64,000 nucleotides of DNA from contig URHS01000003.1 of assembly GCA_900547685.1 (NCBI GenBank), positions 1-64,000 on the forward strand. The letters run 5' to 3'. Shown piece by piece: positions 8,325 through 18,220 of this stretch (the stretch's first letter is position 1; each line of letters begins with the position of its first letter). The notes below the pieces were generated by a model that worked only from the letters and a program-made list of their open reading frames with translations, was not told where the DNA came from and did no database searches. The DNA is from an uncultured Blautia sp. (lineage in GTDB: Bacteria > Bacillota > Clostridia > Lachnospirales > Lachnospiraceae). A program made the position numbers and the translations under genes.

Positions 8325-9605
8325 ATGAATGTTAAGTTAAGACAGAAATTTATTCCTAATCAAAATCCCACAGAACGTGAACTTTTGATTGGAACTCGCG
8401 GTATTATGATAGAAGGTGCAGTTGCATCAATTATTTATGCAGCTGCAACAAATAATATTATGACGGGGTATCTTGGCTATCTGGGGGCATCAGTTGCTGC
8501 ATGTGCCTCCATTGCTTTAATTCCGCAGTTGGGCTGTATTTTGCAGTTTTTTTCTCCGTTTTTGTTTGAGAGATTTCGTTACAGAAAACTGATTATATGG
8601 ATTTTGTGTGTAATTTACCGTTTTTCCGCAGCGGCAATGTTTTTACTTCCCTTGCTTTTATCAGGCGCAAACCTTCGGGTGGGAACGGCAGTTGCCTTGT
8701 ATGTAATTGCCTTTGCCAGTGCAGGTATTGTAACACCGGGACTTCAGCAGTGGACGATAAGCCTTGTTGACGTAAGTGAACGAGGGGTTTATATGGCTAA
8801 GAAGGATATTTTGGCAGTGGGAGTAAACAGTATCGTAACCTTTTTACTCAGTCGCCATTTGGACAAGCTTATGGCAGTGGGAAGAGACAGTGAAGGGTAT
8901 CAGACAGTAGGTGTTGTCTGTCTGGTATTAGCTCTTTTAGATGCGGTACTTTTGCTTAATGTATGTGAACGTCCTGTGGAGGAAACGGTAGGAATTCAGT
9001 TATCAGATGTTTTTCAGCCATTGAAGGACAGAAGCTATCGGTCTTTGCTTTTGTATAACATCTTCTCCAGTGTTGCCAGTGGTATTGCTACACCGTTTTT
9101 AATCGTATATCAGCTTCGGGTTCTGGGGCTGAGTCATACTTTTCTGGCAAGTGCGGGAATTGTTGCTGCCATAGCAGGAATGGCGGGAAGTTATTTATGG
9201 GGGCGGTTTTCGGACAGACATACATGGGATTGGACCATTCACCGTTCTGCTGCCATTGGTTTTTTATGTACGGTGTCCTGGGCTTTTGTCACCCCTGAAA
9301 GTGCATCTTTGATAGCTCCTATTTTAATGACAATCACTACAGCATGTAATTCAGGAACGGTTATTGCCAATACGAATTTGCAGTATTCTGCCAGTCCTGC
9401 CACAGGGAAAACTTTATATTTGGGAGTTACAGCAGCCATAATTAGTGTTGCAGGTTGCTTAACAACGGCGTGTAGTGCATCTTTACAATCTGTTTTTGAG
9501 CAGTATCTGGGATATAAGAGTATTTCTATATTATTCTTGTTATCCGGTGTGGGAGGGATTGTAAATCTCTTTATTAATGGTCGAAAACTGCCGCATATTA
9601 AATAA
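8325..9605 (+). CDS. MFS transporter
   Basis: 426 residues with about 12 hydrophobic segments and the typical MFS halves joined by a central loop near residue 215. A short basic loop (FERFRYRK) follows the second or third helix and WGRFSDRHTWDW follows a helix in the C-terminal half, both like the MFS A-type loop. The ribosome site is weak (gagagg about 13 bases upstream), so the start is less certain. The placement between glycosidases suggests it imports or exports a sugar or small glycoside of this pathway; the substrate cannot be read from sequence. Confidence 0.8.
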   Translation: MNVKLRQKFIPNQNPTERELLIGTRGIMIEGAVASIIYAAATNNIMTGYLGYLGASVAACASIALIPQLGCILQFFSPFLFERFRYRKLIIWILCVIYRFSAAAMFLLPLLLSGANLRVGTAVALYVIAFASAGIVTPGLQQWTISLVDVSERGVYMAKKDILAVGVNSIVTFLLSRHLDKLMAVGRDSEGYQTVGVVCLVLALLDAVLLLNVCERPVEETVGIQLSDVFQPLKDRSYRSLLLYNIFSSVASGIATPFLIVYQLRVLGLSHTFLASAGIVAAIAGMAGSYLWGRFSDRHTWDWTIHRSAAIGFLCTVSWAFVTPESASLIAPILMTITTACNSGTVIANTNLQYSASPATGKTLYLGVTAAIISVAGCLTTACSASLQSVFEQYLGYKSISILFLLSGVGGIVNLFINGRKLPHIK

Positions 9606-9626
9606 AATTAAGAGAGGGAAAAAATA

Positions 9627-12230
9627 ATGTATCCGTATAAAAATAAAGATTTACCATTAGAAGAACGGTTGGATGATTTATTGTCCAGAATGACATTGGA
9701 AGAAAAAATTCTTCAGACAGACCAGTATTATTCTCATGATTTTACAAAGTGGGATGTAAATGGGAATGTAACAGAGCTGTTCATGGATACTGTAGAAGAA
9801 TTATTAAAGGGAAACAGTGTGGGAAGTGTTCAGACAAGAGGTATGAATGCCTGCCAGACAAATGAACTGCAGCGTTATGCAGTGGAAAATACAAGGTTGG
9901 GAATTCCCTTTTTATTCAGTGAAGAAGCACTTCACGGACTTTTCCGTACAGGTGCCACCTGTTTTCCACAACAGATAGGTCTTGCAGCTACGTTTAATCC
10001 TGAATTGGGACGCAAAATGGGGCATGCCATTGCAGCAGAAGCCAGAGCAGTGGGAATACATGAAACTTATAGTCCGGTTATGGATTTGAGCAGAGATCCC
10101 CGATATGGAAGAACGGAAGAGTCTTATGGGGAAGATGTCTATTTAAGTGCTCAGTTTGCCAGAGAAACAGTTCTTGGTATGCAGGGTGATGATCTTGCGG
10201 CGCCGGACGCAGTTGCTTCAGAACCGAAGCATTATGCTGCATACGGAAGTCCGGTGGGAGGGTTAAACTGTGCCCCTTCCTCTATGGGACGTCATGATGC
10301 GTTTGCAGAATGTCTGCCTGTTTTTGAGGCTGCTTTTTTAGAAGGTAAAGCGGTAGATGCTATGTGCTCCTATAATTCCATTGATGGAAGTCCGGTAGCA
10401 TCTGATTATGAAATTTTAACAGAGGTACTTAGAAATCAGTATGGTATGCGTGGATTTGTTCGTTCTGATCTTACGGCCATTGCCCGTCTGTATGATGAAC
10501 ATTACGTGGCTGACAGCCGCCAGGAGGCAATGGCTATGGGTCTTGAAGCCGGCGTAGATTTACAATTATATGATTTTCCTCACGAGGAATGGCAGGGAGG
10601 ATTAAAAGAACTTGTAGAAACCGGAAGATTGAAAGAAGAAGTGATAGATCAGGCATGCCGTCGAGTACTGAGAGTGAAGTTCCTCACAGGACTTTTTGAC
10701 AATCCTTATACAGAAGAAGACAGACAGGAAAAGACACATCGCTGTGCAGAGCATCTGGAGTTGGCAAAGCAGATTGCAGCGGAAAGTATCTGTCTTTTGA
10801 AAAATGAAGGCGAATTGCTTCCTTTGAAAAAAGATATAAAGAGTATTGCGGTTCTGGGACCTACAGCGGCAACGCCGGTACTGGGAGACTACTGCGTAGA
10901 GTCAGGAGTTCCTTATGCAGTATCTGTATTAGATGGTATACGCAGTGCAGTATCTGAGAAAACGGAAGTTTTATATGAAAAAGGATGCAGTATTCTGGGA
11001 GATACAGTAACTCCATTTCATCCGGGAATGCTGCGGGATGAAGATGGTAATTCAGGACTTACAGGACGTTATTATAACGGCAGAACACCGGAGGGAGAAC
11101 CGGTCTGTGTAAGAACGGATTCTATGATTAATTTTAACTGGATTTTTGCAAAACCACATCCTGATCTGGATGCAGCGGCGTTTAGTGTGGTATGGACCGG
11201 GTATGTGAAGATGCCTTATGACTTAGACGGCTGTATTGGATTTAGTACCCAAGACAGTATGCAGTTATATGTAGATGGGGAACTTTTGATTGATGGCTGG
11301 GGTGAAAATAAGGATGCAAATCAAATGGCAGAATTTCACTTTGAAGCAGAGAAAGAATATAAAGTCCGGATTACATTTACAAATGACCGCCGTGCAGCCA
11401 GAGTTATTTTCGGATATAACAGTGGAAAAGAGGACTTTACAAAGGCTGTTGAAGCGGCAAAAAAGGCAGAAGCGGCAATTGTTTGTGTGGGAGATAGTAT
11501 TGAAACAAGCGGTGAAAACTTTGACAGGGTGAGTCTGGATCTGCCGGGACGCCAGCTTGATTTTGTGAAGGCAGTATATGAAACAGGAACTCCTGTGATT
11601 TTGGTGATGCAAAGCGGACGTCCTGTTACAGCAGTTTGGGAGCAGGAAAACATTCCGGCAATTTTGGAAGCATGGTTTCCGGGAGAGCAGGGAGGATATG
11701 CCATAGCAGAAACTTTATTTGGTGATCGTGCGCCTTCCGGACGTTTGCCTATGACTTTCCCAAAACATGTAGGTCAAATCCCCTGCCATTACAGCCGCCG
11801 TCCCGGAGGTGGAAAACGTTATGTAGAGATGAATTGGCTTCCTCTTTATCCATTTGGATATGGACAGACATATACCACATTTTCATTTACGGATATGAAG
11901 CTTTCTGAAAAAGAGATTCATCCGGGAGAAAGTATCACGGCAGCAGTTACGGTTGTAAATACAGGTAATCGAAAAGGAACAGCGGTGCCTCAGATTTATT
12001 TAAGGGATGAAGTCAGCTCTACAGTAAAGCCGTTTTATACATTGGCAGGATTTGCAAAAGTGGAACTTGAGCCGGGAGAGAGCCGTACTGTGGAAATAAC
12101 CATTGAACCGAAATCCATGAGAACTTTAGACCCTAAATATCATTGGTCTGTAGAGCCGGGGAAATTTGAAGTATTTTTGGGAGATAATGCAGAAAATATA
12201 ATATTTAGAGAGAAATTTACAGTTTTGTAA
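9627..12230 (+). CDS. GH3 beta-glycosidase with inserted PA14 domain
   Basis: 867 residues. The N-terminal GH3 barrel starts at MTLEEKI and includes the substrate-binding KHYAAYGSP region; the expected nucleophile is Asp281 in GFVRSDLTA (most relatives have SDW). The second GH3 domain begins around residue 390. A PA14 domain is inserted at about 475-610 (GRYYNGRTPEGEP ... WTGYVKMPYDLDG ... YVDGELLIDGW). The C terminus has a fibronectin-III-like domain. There is no signal peptide, so it should act in the cytoplasm. PA14-bearing GH3 enzymes are mostly beta-glucosidases. It is last in the first operon; no terminator follows before 12349. Confidence 0.88.
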   Translation: MYPYKNKDLPLEERLDDLLSRMTLEEKILQTDQYYSHDFTKWDVNGNVTELFMDTVEELLKGNSVGSVQTRGMNACQTNELQRYAVENTRLGIPFLFSEEALHGLFRTGATCFPQQIGLAATFNPELGRKMGHAIAAEARAVGIHETYSPVMDLSRDPRYGRTEESYGEDVYLSAQFARETVLGMQGDDLAAPDAVASEPKHYAAYGSPVGGLNCAPSSMGRHDAFAECLPVFEAAFLEGKAVDAMCSYNSIDGSPVASDYEILTEVLRNQYGMRGFVRSDLTAIARLYDEHYVADSRQEAMAMGLEAGVDLQLYDFPHEEWQGGLKELVETGRLKEEVIDQACRRVLRVKFLTGLFDNPYTEEDRQEKTHRCAEHLELAKQIAAESICLLKNEGELLPLKKDIKSIAVLGPTAATPVLGDYCVESGVPYAVSVLDGIRSAVSEKTEVLYEKGCSILGDTVTPFHPGMLRDEDGNSGLTGRYYNGRTPEGEPVCVRTDSMINFNWIFAKPHPDLDAAAFSVVWTGYVKMPYDLDGCIGFSTQDSMQLYVDGELLIDGWGENKDANQMAEFHFEAEKEYKVRITFTNDRRAARVIFGYNSGKEDFTKAVEAAKKAEAAIVCVGDSIETSGENFDRVSLDLPGRQLDFVKAVYETGTPVILVMQSGRPVTAVWEQENIPAILEAWFPGEQGGYAIAETLFGDRAPSGRLPMTFPKHVGQIPCHYSRRPGGGKRYVEMNWLPLYPFGYGQTYTTFSFTDMKLSEKEIHPGESITAAVTVVNTGNRKGTAVPQIYLRDEVSSTVKPFYTLAGFAKVELEPGESRTVEITIEPKSMRTLDPKYHWSVEPGKFEVFLGDNAENIIFREKFTVL

Positions 12231-12348
12231 ATATATGTTAAGTAATTCAAATGGTTGTAAAGTTAAAAGTAACCCTATTAAAATTGGCAATTATATACAA
12301 AAAGCATTTATTAAAAGTGTGCATTATATATGAAAAGTCTAAAAGTTA

Positions 12349-12377
12349 TTGACGAAAACGTCAAAAAGTGATAGATT
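12349..12377 (+). promoter_or_regulatory. Promoter with overlapping inverted-repeat operator
   Basis: ttgacg aaaa cgtcaa (12349-12364) is a 6-bp inverted repeat. Its left half also serves as a -35 (TTGACG), with a weak -10 (TAGATT, 12372-12377) 17 bp away. An operator over the -35 fits autoregulation by the LacI protein encoded next. Confidence 0.55.
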
Positions 12378-12410
12378 TATTATAGAAATGTTAGGGAAAA
12401 GGGGGATACG

Positions 12411-13433
12411 ATGGCTGAGAAAAAAGCGGTTTCTATGCAAGATATAGCTGATGAACTGGGTATAAGTAAAGTTACTGTTTCTAAAGCGTTAAATGGCAAA
12501 GAAGGAGTAGGCGAAGCTCTGAAAAAACGAATAGAAGATCTTGCTGAGAAATCGGGATATGTTCTTCCAAACTATGGGAATAGGAAGACGAAAAAAGTCG
12601 GAATTATTATGAGTGATCGTTTTAACTCCGGAGACGAAGGTAAATTCTACATGGCAATGTATGAAAAGATTATCAGTGAGCTTCAGAAATCCTCTTGCAC
12701 CAGCATGATGATATCACCAAACAGAAATAGTCTTGCAGGAGATTTGCAGACTATTAAGTCATCGGGAATATTTGATGGCCTGATATTTCTCGGAATACTG
12801 GATTGGGAAGTAAAAAGACAGTTAGATGCTGTAAACCTTCCGAAAATCTACGTGGATGTCTATGATGAAACCCATAAATCGGATTCAGTAGTAACAGAAA
12901 ATATTTACAGCTGTTATGAAATTACTAATTATCTGATACATCAGGGACATACGGAGATTGGGTTTGTAGGTACAGTTGGCGCTACTACTAGTATTACAGA
13001 TCGTTATCTGGGATATGTAAGAAGTATGCTGGAAAATAATATTACTCCCCAGGATGTATGGAATATTCCGGACCGCAGCCAGGAAGGAGAAGCAATCCCA
13101 TTGGAGCTTCCACAAAAAATGCCTACAGCATTTGTATGTAACTGTGATGAGACGGCATTTCAGCTGGTTAAGGAATTAACAGCAAAAGGTTACCATATAC
13201 CGGAGGACATTTCCGTAGCAGGATTTGATAATTCCATTTATGCACAAGTTTGTAGTCCGCAGCTTACTACAGTGGCAGTTGACATTGAAGAGATTGGTAA
13301 ACTTGCAGCACGGCGTATGATAAAGCACATGGGTAACCCTACGAAAAAGGGCGGAGGTGTATTCCGAATTCCCGGTAAGATTATATATCGGGATTCTGTT
13401 CGTAATATAAAAAACGAGGAACAGAAATTATAA
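12411..13433 (+). CDS. LacI-family transcriptional regulator
   Basis: 340 residues. The helix-turn-helix (about 8-28) reads SMQDIADELGISKVTVSKAL, followed by a hinge and a periplasmic-binding-protein-like effector domain (KVGIIMSD..., FDGLIFLGIL, HTEIGFVG, FVCNCDETAF, ISVAGFDNS, TTVAVDIEEIG). It leads the transporter operon and probably represses it in the absence of the cognate sugar. The inverted repeat at 12349-12364 is the candidate operator. Confidence 0.92.
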   Translation: MAEKKAVSMQDIADELGISKVTVSKALNGKEGVGEALKKRIEDLAEKSGYVLPNYGNRKTKKVGIIMSDRFNSGDEGKFYMAMYEKIISELQKSSCTSMMISPNRNSLAGDLQTIKSSGIFDGLIFLGILDWEVKRQLDAVNLPKIYVDVYDETHKSDSVVTENIYSCYEITNYLIHQGHTEIGFVGTVGATTSITDRYLGYVRSMLENNITPQDVWNIPDRSQEGEAIPLELPQKMPTAFVCNCDETAFQLVKELTAKGYHIPEDISVAGFDNSIYAQVCSPQLTTVAVDIEEIGKLAARRMIKHMGNPTKKGGGVFRIPGKIIYRDSVRNIKNEEQKL

Positions 13434-13457
13434 ACTAAAAGATAAGGAGGAATGGAG

Positions 13458-14411
13458 TTGAAAAAAGAAAAAAAACTCAGAAAGAAAAATCGTTGGACAA
13501 AAAACGATACGGAACTGACTATTCTGGCGCTTCCAACAGCAGTTTGGTATATTTTATTCTGCTTTTTGCCAATGTTTGGTTTAATCATTGCATTTAAGAA
13601 TTACAGAGTAACTGCTGGAGAAAGCTTTATTTACAATGTTTTTCATAGTGACTGGTCAGGCTTTAAAAACTTTGAATTCTTAATAAAGTCCAATGACTTG
13701 TTTGTTATTTTAAGAAACACAATTCTCTATAACTTAGCATTTATTATACTTGGAATGATCCTTTCCGTAGGATTTGCGATTATGATTAGCTTATTACACA
13801 ATAAAAGAGCTTCCAAAGTGTACCAGACATTAATGTTCTTCCCATACTTTATGTCATGGGTTGTAGCATCTTATTTCTTAGATGCTTTCTTAAATCAGGA
13901 CAATGGTTTGATTAACACTATGTTACGTGATGGTGGAAATGAGCCAGTTCAGTGGTACATGAAAGCGAGTGTATGGCCGGCTATTTTGATTTTTATGTAT
14001 CTGTGGAAGAGTACAGGATACAATATGGTTATTTATTTATCCAGTATTTCAGGAATCGATACTACTTTATACGAAGCAGCTGTTATGGATGGTGCAAATA
14101 AACGTCAGCAGGTAAGATACATTACACTGCCTTGTTTAAAAAATGTTATCATCATGATGTTTATCTTGAATGTAGGTAAAGTATTCTACTCAGACTTTGG
14201 ATTATTCTTCCAGTTGTCTCAGGGAGCTACTGGTTCTATCTTCAATACTACGGCTACTATCGATACACAGGTATTTAATATGCTGCAGTCTTCAACACCA
14301 ATCGGTATGACTTCAGCAGTAACCTTCTTCCAGTCTGTAGCATGTTGTATTACTATTTTAGTAGCTAATGCAATTGTGCGAAAATTAGACGAAGACAGTG
14401 CAATTATATAG
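13458..14411 (+). CDS. CUT1 sugar ABC transporter permease (LplB/UgpA type)
   Basis: 317 residues with six hydrophobic segments. The conserved EAA loop reads YEAAVMDGANKRQQ...ITLP, the contact for the ATPase. An ATG at 13452 lies only one base after AGGAGG, whereas the TTG at 13458 lies seven bases after it, so I choose the TTG start. It pairs with the next permease and the lipoprotein at 15448. No ATPase gene is present in the operon, which is usual for CUT1 systems in Firmicutes that share one MsmK-like ATPase. Confidence 0.9.
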   Translation: MKKEKKLRKKNRWTKNDTELTILALPTAVWYILFCFLPMFGLIIAFKNYRVTAGESFIYNVFHSDWSGFKNFEFLIKSNDLFVILRNTILYNLAFIILGMILSVGFAIMISLLHNKRASKVYQTLMFFPYFMSWVVASYFLDAFLNQDNGLINTMLRDGGNEPVQWYMKASVWPAILIFMYLWKSTGYNMVIYLSSISGIDTTLYEAAVMDGANKRQQVRYITLPCLKNVIIMMFILNVGKVFYSDFGLFFQLSQGATGSIFNTTATIDTQVFNMLQSSTPIGMTSAVTFFQSVACCITILVANAIVRKLDEDSAII

Positions 14412-14422
14412 GAGGTGTGAAA

Positions 14423-15355
14423 ATGGCGAAAAATAAAAAAGATTTAGATCTTGCAGAGTCTTCAAAATTGAATAGAATTTCCGGAGGCACTAACGCAATT
14501 TTTAACATTATATTTATCCTATTGGCATTGATTTGTATTATTCCGGTATTTTTTGTTTTCATGATTTCCGTTTCATCTGAAGAATCTATTGCGCAGAATG
14601 GTTATCGTTTTATTCCGGAAGTGTTTTCATTAGATGCTTACAAATTCTTAGGTCGTGAAATTTCCATGATTATTGATGCTCTTGGAGTTTCCGTAATTGT
14701 AACAGCAGTTGGTACTGCATTAGGTGTTGCTCTGACAACTTTAATGGGATACGTTATTTCCAGACGTAGCTACAAGCTGAATAACTTCTTTACTATGTTA
14801 GTTTTCGTTCCTATGGTTTTCAACGGTGGTATGATTTCTTCTTATGTAGTAAATACACAGTTTATGCATTTGAAAGACACTATGTGGGCGTTAATCCTTC
14901 CGTTGTGTGTATCTTCATTTAATGTAGTTATTTGTAAGACATTCTTTAGAACAAATATACCGGAATCTGTTATTGAGTCCGCACAGATTGACGGAGCTAC
15001 ACAGTTCCAGATTTTCGGAAAGATTGCTTTGCCACTGTCAAAACCACTGTTGGCAACAATCGCTTTGTTCCTTACATTTGGTTATTGGAATGACTGGTTC
15101 CAGTCATCTCTGTATATTACTGATTCATCTCTGTATTCTTTACAGGCATTGTTGGATCACTTCGAAAGAAATATGCAGGCTATGTTAAGCAATCCGGCGC
15201 TTGGAGTTAGTATGACTGAGTATATAAACTCTATGCCAAAAGAAGGTGCGAGAATGGCAATGGCAGTGATTATTATCGTTCCAATCGCATGCTGCTATCC
15301 GTTCTTCCAGAAATACTTTATTTCAGGTCTTACAGTAGGAGCTGTAAAAGGCTGA
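14423..15355 (+). CDS. CUT1 sugar ABC transporter permease (LplC/YtcP type)
   Basis: 310 residues with six predicted membrane helices. The EAA loop is ESAQIDGATQFQIFGKIALP. The ATG at 14423 is seven bases after GGAGG; an in-frame GTG at 14417 lies within the ribosome site and is rejected. It forms the translocation pore with the preceding permease. The C-terminal SGLTVGAVKG ending is typical of the family. Confidence 0.92.
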   Translation: MAKNKKDLDLAESSKLNRISGGTNAIFNIIFILLALICIIPVFFVFMISVSSEESIAQNGYRFIPEVFSLDAYKFLGREISMIIDALGVSVIVTAVGTALGVALTTLMGYVISRRSYKLNNFFTMLVFVPMVFNGGMISSYVVNTQFMHLKDTMWALILPLCVSSFNVVICKTFFRTNIPESVIESAQIDGATQFQIFGKIALPLSKPLLATIALFLTFGYWNDWFQSSLYITDSSLYSLQALLDHFERNMQAMLSNPALGVSMTEYINSMPKEGARMAMAVIIIVPIACCYPFFQKYFISGLTVGAVKG

Positions 15356-15374
15356 TATAATGAGACGATATTTT

Positions 15375-15398
15375 CCGGAAGCAATATCCGGCTTCCGG
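15375..15398 (+). other. Intra-operon hairpin before binding-protein gene
   Basis: ccggaagc and gcttccgg form an 8-bp perfect stem with an 8-base loop, followed by AT-rich direct repeats (attaaaa, three copies) rather than a T-run. Hairpins here often protect the abundant binding-protein message. Confidence 0.5.
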
Positions 15399-15447
15399 TG
15401 AAATTAAAAATTAAAAATTAAAAATTCTAAAAGGAGGATATTTTACA

Positions 15448-16899
15448 ATGAAAAAAAGACAAGTTGTTGCATTAGGACTTGTAGCTGCAATGAGTATGGG
15501 GCTGTTAGCAGGCTGCGGTTCAGATGGCAAAAAGGAAGAAGCTAAAAAAGGTGAAAGCTCAAGTGATGTTGTAACATTAAAATGGATTCAGGTAGGAAAT
15601 GGTATGCCTAAGAATTACGACGAATGGCTGAAACAGATTAATCCATACCTGGAAGAAAAAATCGGTGTAAATGTAGAAATGGAAATCGTTCCATGGGGTG
15701 ACTGGGATAACAGAAGAAGTGTTATCACAAACTCTGGTGAATATTTTGATATTCTCTTCACAGACCAGACACGTTACAATGCAGAAATCGCAAATGGTTC
15801 TTTAATGGACTTAACAGAAATGTTACCAAAAGAAGCATCTGACTTGTATGAAATGATTCCAGAAGATTACTGGACAGCAATGAAAGTTGATGGAAAAATT
15901 TATGGTGTTCCATCTTACAAAGATAGTTCCCTTACAGAATACTTTGTTTGGGATCAGGATATGGCAGATAAATACAGCATTGATGTTAATGCAATCACTG
16001 ACTTCAATTCTCTGTATGATGCATTAAAAACAATTAAAGAAGGCGAAGGAACAGCACCATACTACATGTCTAAAAACGGTGCAAACTTCCTTATTAACCT
16101 TGGATTTGATGACTTAAGTGCAAGTTTACCTGTATTAGGTGTTAAATACACAGATGAATCTAAGACAGTTGTAAACCCATTAGCAGATGAAGACGTTTTA
16201 GCAAACCTTGATATCATTCACAAAATGTACAAAGAAGGACTTATTAATGGTGATGCACCAACAGCTGATGACTCTAACAAATACAGAACATTCTTTGCAG
16301 CACAGGGATGGAGTGGCGCTGCAACTACTACATGGGGACCAAACAATGGTATCAACAATTGTGTAGCAGTAAAATATGGTGATACTGTAGTTTCCAACAC
16401 AACAGTACGTGGTTCTATTAATGGTATTTACTCAGGATGCAAAAACCCAGAAAAAGCTTTACAGTTATTAAACTTAGTTAATACAGATTCTAAAGTACGT
16501 GACTTATTCTACTATGGTGTAGAAGGTTCTGACTTCGAATACACAGATGACGGAAAAGTTAACAGATTAACTACAGACTGGGGAATGGCTGGTTATACAC
16601 AGGGTACATTCTTTAATGTAACTCAGCAGGCAATCGAAACATTCAACCAGTGGGATGAAGTTAAAGAATTAAATGAAAATGCAACACCATCTGTATTACT
16701 TGGATTTAACCTGGATACATCTAAGATTGAAACAGAACTTGCAAACTGCCGTGCCGTATATGAAAAATACTATTCAGAATTCTTCACAGGCGCTCAGGAT
16801 CCAAGAGAACTGATTAAGACAATCGAAAGCGAACTGGAAACAGCAGGTTGGGAAACAATTCGTGCAGAAGCACAGAAACAGATTGACGCTGCAAAATAA
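15448..16899 (+). CDS. Sugar ABC transporter substrate-binding lipoprotein
   Basis: 483 residues. A signal peptide ends in the lipobox LLAGC (Cys at 23), so the protein is lipid-anchored outside the membrane. The rest has the solute-binding fold of the family 1/CUT1 group, with a C-terminal region (about 345-483, beginning near KALQLLNLVNTDS) resembling DUF3502, a domain common in binding proteins that pair with LplB/YtcP permeases. It captures the oligosaccharide imported by the two permeases; with the downstream enzymes a mannosidic glycan fragment is the likely ligand. Its codons look optimised, in keeping with high expression. The AAGGAGG site is strong. Confidence 0.92.
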   Translation: MKKRQVVALGLVAAMSMGLLAGCGSDGKKEEAKKGESSSDVVTLKWIQVGNGMPKNYDEWLKQINPYLEEKIGVNVEMEIVPWGDWDNRRSVITNSGEYFDILFTDQTRYNAEIANGSLMDLTEMLPKEASDLYEMIPEDYWTAMKVDGKIYGVPSYKDSSLTEYFVWDQDMADKYSIDVNAITDFNSLYDALKTIKEGEGTAPYYMSKNGANFLINLGFDDLSASLPVLGVKYTDESKTVVNPLADEDVLANLDIIHKMYKEGLINGDAPTADDSNKYRTFFAAQGWSGAATTTWGPNNGINNCVAVKYGDTVVSNTTVRGSINGIYSGCKNPEKALQLLNLVNTDSKVRDLFYYGVEGSDFEYTDDGKVNRLTTDWGMAGYTQGTFFNVTQQAIETFNQWDEVKELNENATPSVLLGFNLDTSKIETELANCRAVYEKYYSEFFTGAQDPRELIKTIESELETAGWETIRAEAQKQIDAAK

Positions 16900-16951
16900 T
16901 TCAGTATCGATAAAACAAAGTTACTAAATTAACTGAGAATATAAGGAGTGG

Positions 16952-16982
16952 GGGGCATTTTCTGAGGAATGGAGGATGCCCC
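16952..16982 (+). other. Hairpin between binding protein and GH130 genes
   Basis: ggggcat (16952-16958) pairs with atgcccc (16976-16982). No T-run follows, so it is more likely an mRNA-processing or partial attenuation element that lowers expression downstream of the binding protein. Confidence 0.5.
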
Positions 16983-17002
16983 TGTTCTGACGAGGAGGAC
17001 AA

Positions 17003-17989
17003 ATGTCAAAGATTATTGGAAATTCATTAAAAAATATTCCATGGCAGGAAAAGCCTGAAAATTATAACATGCCGATTTGGAGATACACACAAAATCCAAT
17101 CATTAACCGCAATGATATTCCAAGCTCTAACAGTATTTTCAACAGTGCTGTGGTACCTTTTGAAGATGGATTTGCAGGTGTATTCAGATGCGACAGTAAA
17201 TGTGTAAGTATGGATATCTTTGCAGGATTTTCAAAAGATGGTATCCACTGGGAAATTAACCATGAACCAATTACTTTTGAAGGTGATTCTGAAGTTACAA
17301 AGAGAGAATATCGTTATGATCCACGTGTTTGCTTTATCGAAGACAGATACTACATCACATGGTGTAACGGATATCATGGCCCAACAATCGGTGTAGCTTA
17401 TACTTTTGATTTTAAGACTTTCCATCAGTTAGAAAACGCATTTTTACCATATAACAGAAATGGTGTGCTTTTCCCAAGAAAAATCAATGGAAATTATATG
17501 ATGCTGAGCAGACCAAGTGATACAGGACATACACCATTCGGTGATATCTTCTGCAGTCAGAGCCCTGATTTGGAATACTGGGGACACCACAGACATGTAA
17601 TGTCCACAGAAAAAGGCGATATCTCAGCATGGCAGTCTACAAAGATTGGTCCGGGTCCTGTTCCGATTGAGACAGATGAAGGATGGTTATTGATTTACCA
17701 CGGTGTTATCAACACATGTAACGGATTTGTATACCGTATGGGTGCAGCACTTTTAGACTTAAATGAGCCATGGAAAGTAATTGCACGTTCTAAAGCTTAT
17801 GTATTAGGACCTTACGAATTATATGAATGTGTAGGAGATGTACCGAACGTAGTATTCCCGTGTGCAACTCTTACAGATGCTGATACAGGAAGAATTGCCA
17901 TTTATTATGGCTGTGCAGATACTGTTACAGGTCTTGCCTTTACAACTGTTGATGATATGTTAAAATATATTAAAGAAAATACTTTTTAA
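17003..17989 (+). CDS. GH130 beta-mannoside phosphorylase
   Basis: 328 residues, the usual size. GH130 enzymes use inorganic phosphate to cleave beta-mannosides, releasing alpha-mannose-1-phosphate. The family catalytic Asp is expected at Asp106 in YDPRV, followed by FIEDRYYITWCNG; MLSRPSDTGHTP and GPGPVPIETDEGWLLIYHG are further five-blade propeller motifs with phosphate-binding Arg and His. Cytoplasmic. It lies between the transporter and an alpha-mannosidase, with a phosphohexomutase and ManA further down, so its product has a complete route to fructose-6-phosphate. Candidate substrates are Man-beta-1,4-GlcNAc (N-glycan core) or beta-1,4-mannooligosaccharides; the alpha-mannosidases favour the former. 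Confidence 0.9.
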   Translation: MSKIIGNSLKNIPWQEKPENYNMPIWRYTQNPIINRNDIPSSNSIFNSAVVPFEDGFAGVFRCDSKCVSMDIFAGFSKDGIHWEINHEPITFEGDSEVTKREYRYDPRVCFIEDRYYITWCNGYHGPTIGVAYTFDFKTFHQLENAFLPYNRNGVLFPRKINGNYMMLSRPSDTGHTPFGDIFCSQSPDLEYWGHHRHVMSTEKGDISAWQSTKIGPGPVPIETDEGWLLIYHGVINTCNGFVYRMGAALLDLNEPWKVIARSKAYVLGPYELYECVGDVPNVVFPCATLTDADTGRIAIYYGCADTVTGLAFTTVDDMLKYIKENTF

Positions 17990-18022
17990 TGAACCTGTTG
18001 GAAGGGAATTTCTCAGCAGGAA

Positions 18023-18062
18023 AATGCTCCCAGGTGCATTAGATGTATCTGGGAGTATTTTC
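18023..18062 (+). terminator. Terminator-like hairpin after GH130
   Basis: ctcccag (18027-18033) and ctgggag (18049-18055), extended by inner and outer pairs, form a long stem with a five-base loop followed by TTTT. It may be leaky, because genes of the same pathway follow. Confidence 0.6.
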
Positions 18063-18069
18063 ATCTTGA

Positions 18070-18163
18070 GGATATCAATATATTTTACGCTCAGTCTGCG
18101 CTTGCTTTGAGCTTATAATCTCAAAGCGTGCTCGACAAATTCGCTGAAAATATATTGATATCC
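18070..18163. repeat. 94-nt nested palindromic element
   Basis: ggatatcaatatatttt (18070-18086) and its exact reverse complement (18147-18163) enclose 60 nt that contain a second stem (gctttgag 18104-18111, ctcaaagc 18120-18127). The structure is far larger than a terminator, lacks a T-run and encodes nothing. It looks like a short mobile palindromic repeat (MITE or REP type) inserted between GH130 and GH38. Confidence 0.6.
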
Positions 18164-18220
18164 CAGATAAAAACCCTCCGTAAGGAGGAATAATAGGTAT
18201 ATAAGGAGTGATGCGATAGC

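Noticed and set aside
15399..15430. Short direct repeats as a possible CRISPR or tandem array
   Set aside because: Only three AT-rich copies of about 8-10 bases, without spacers.
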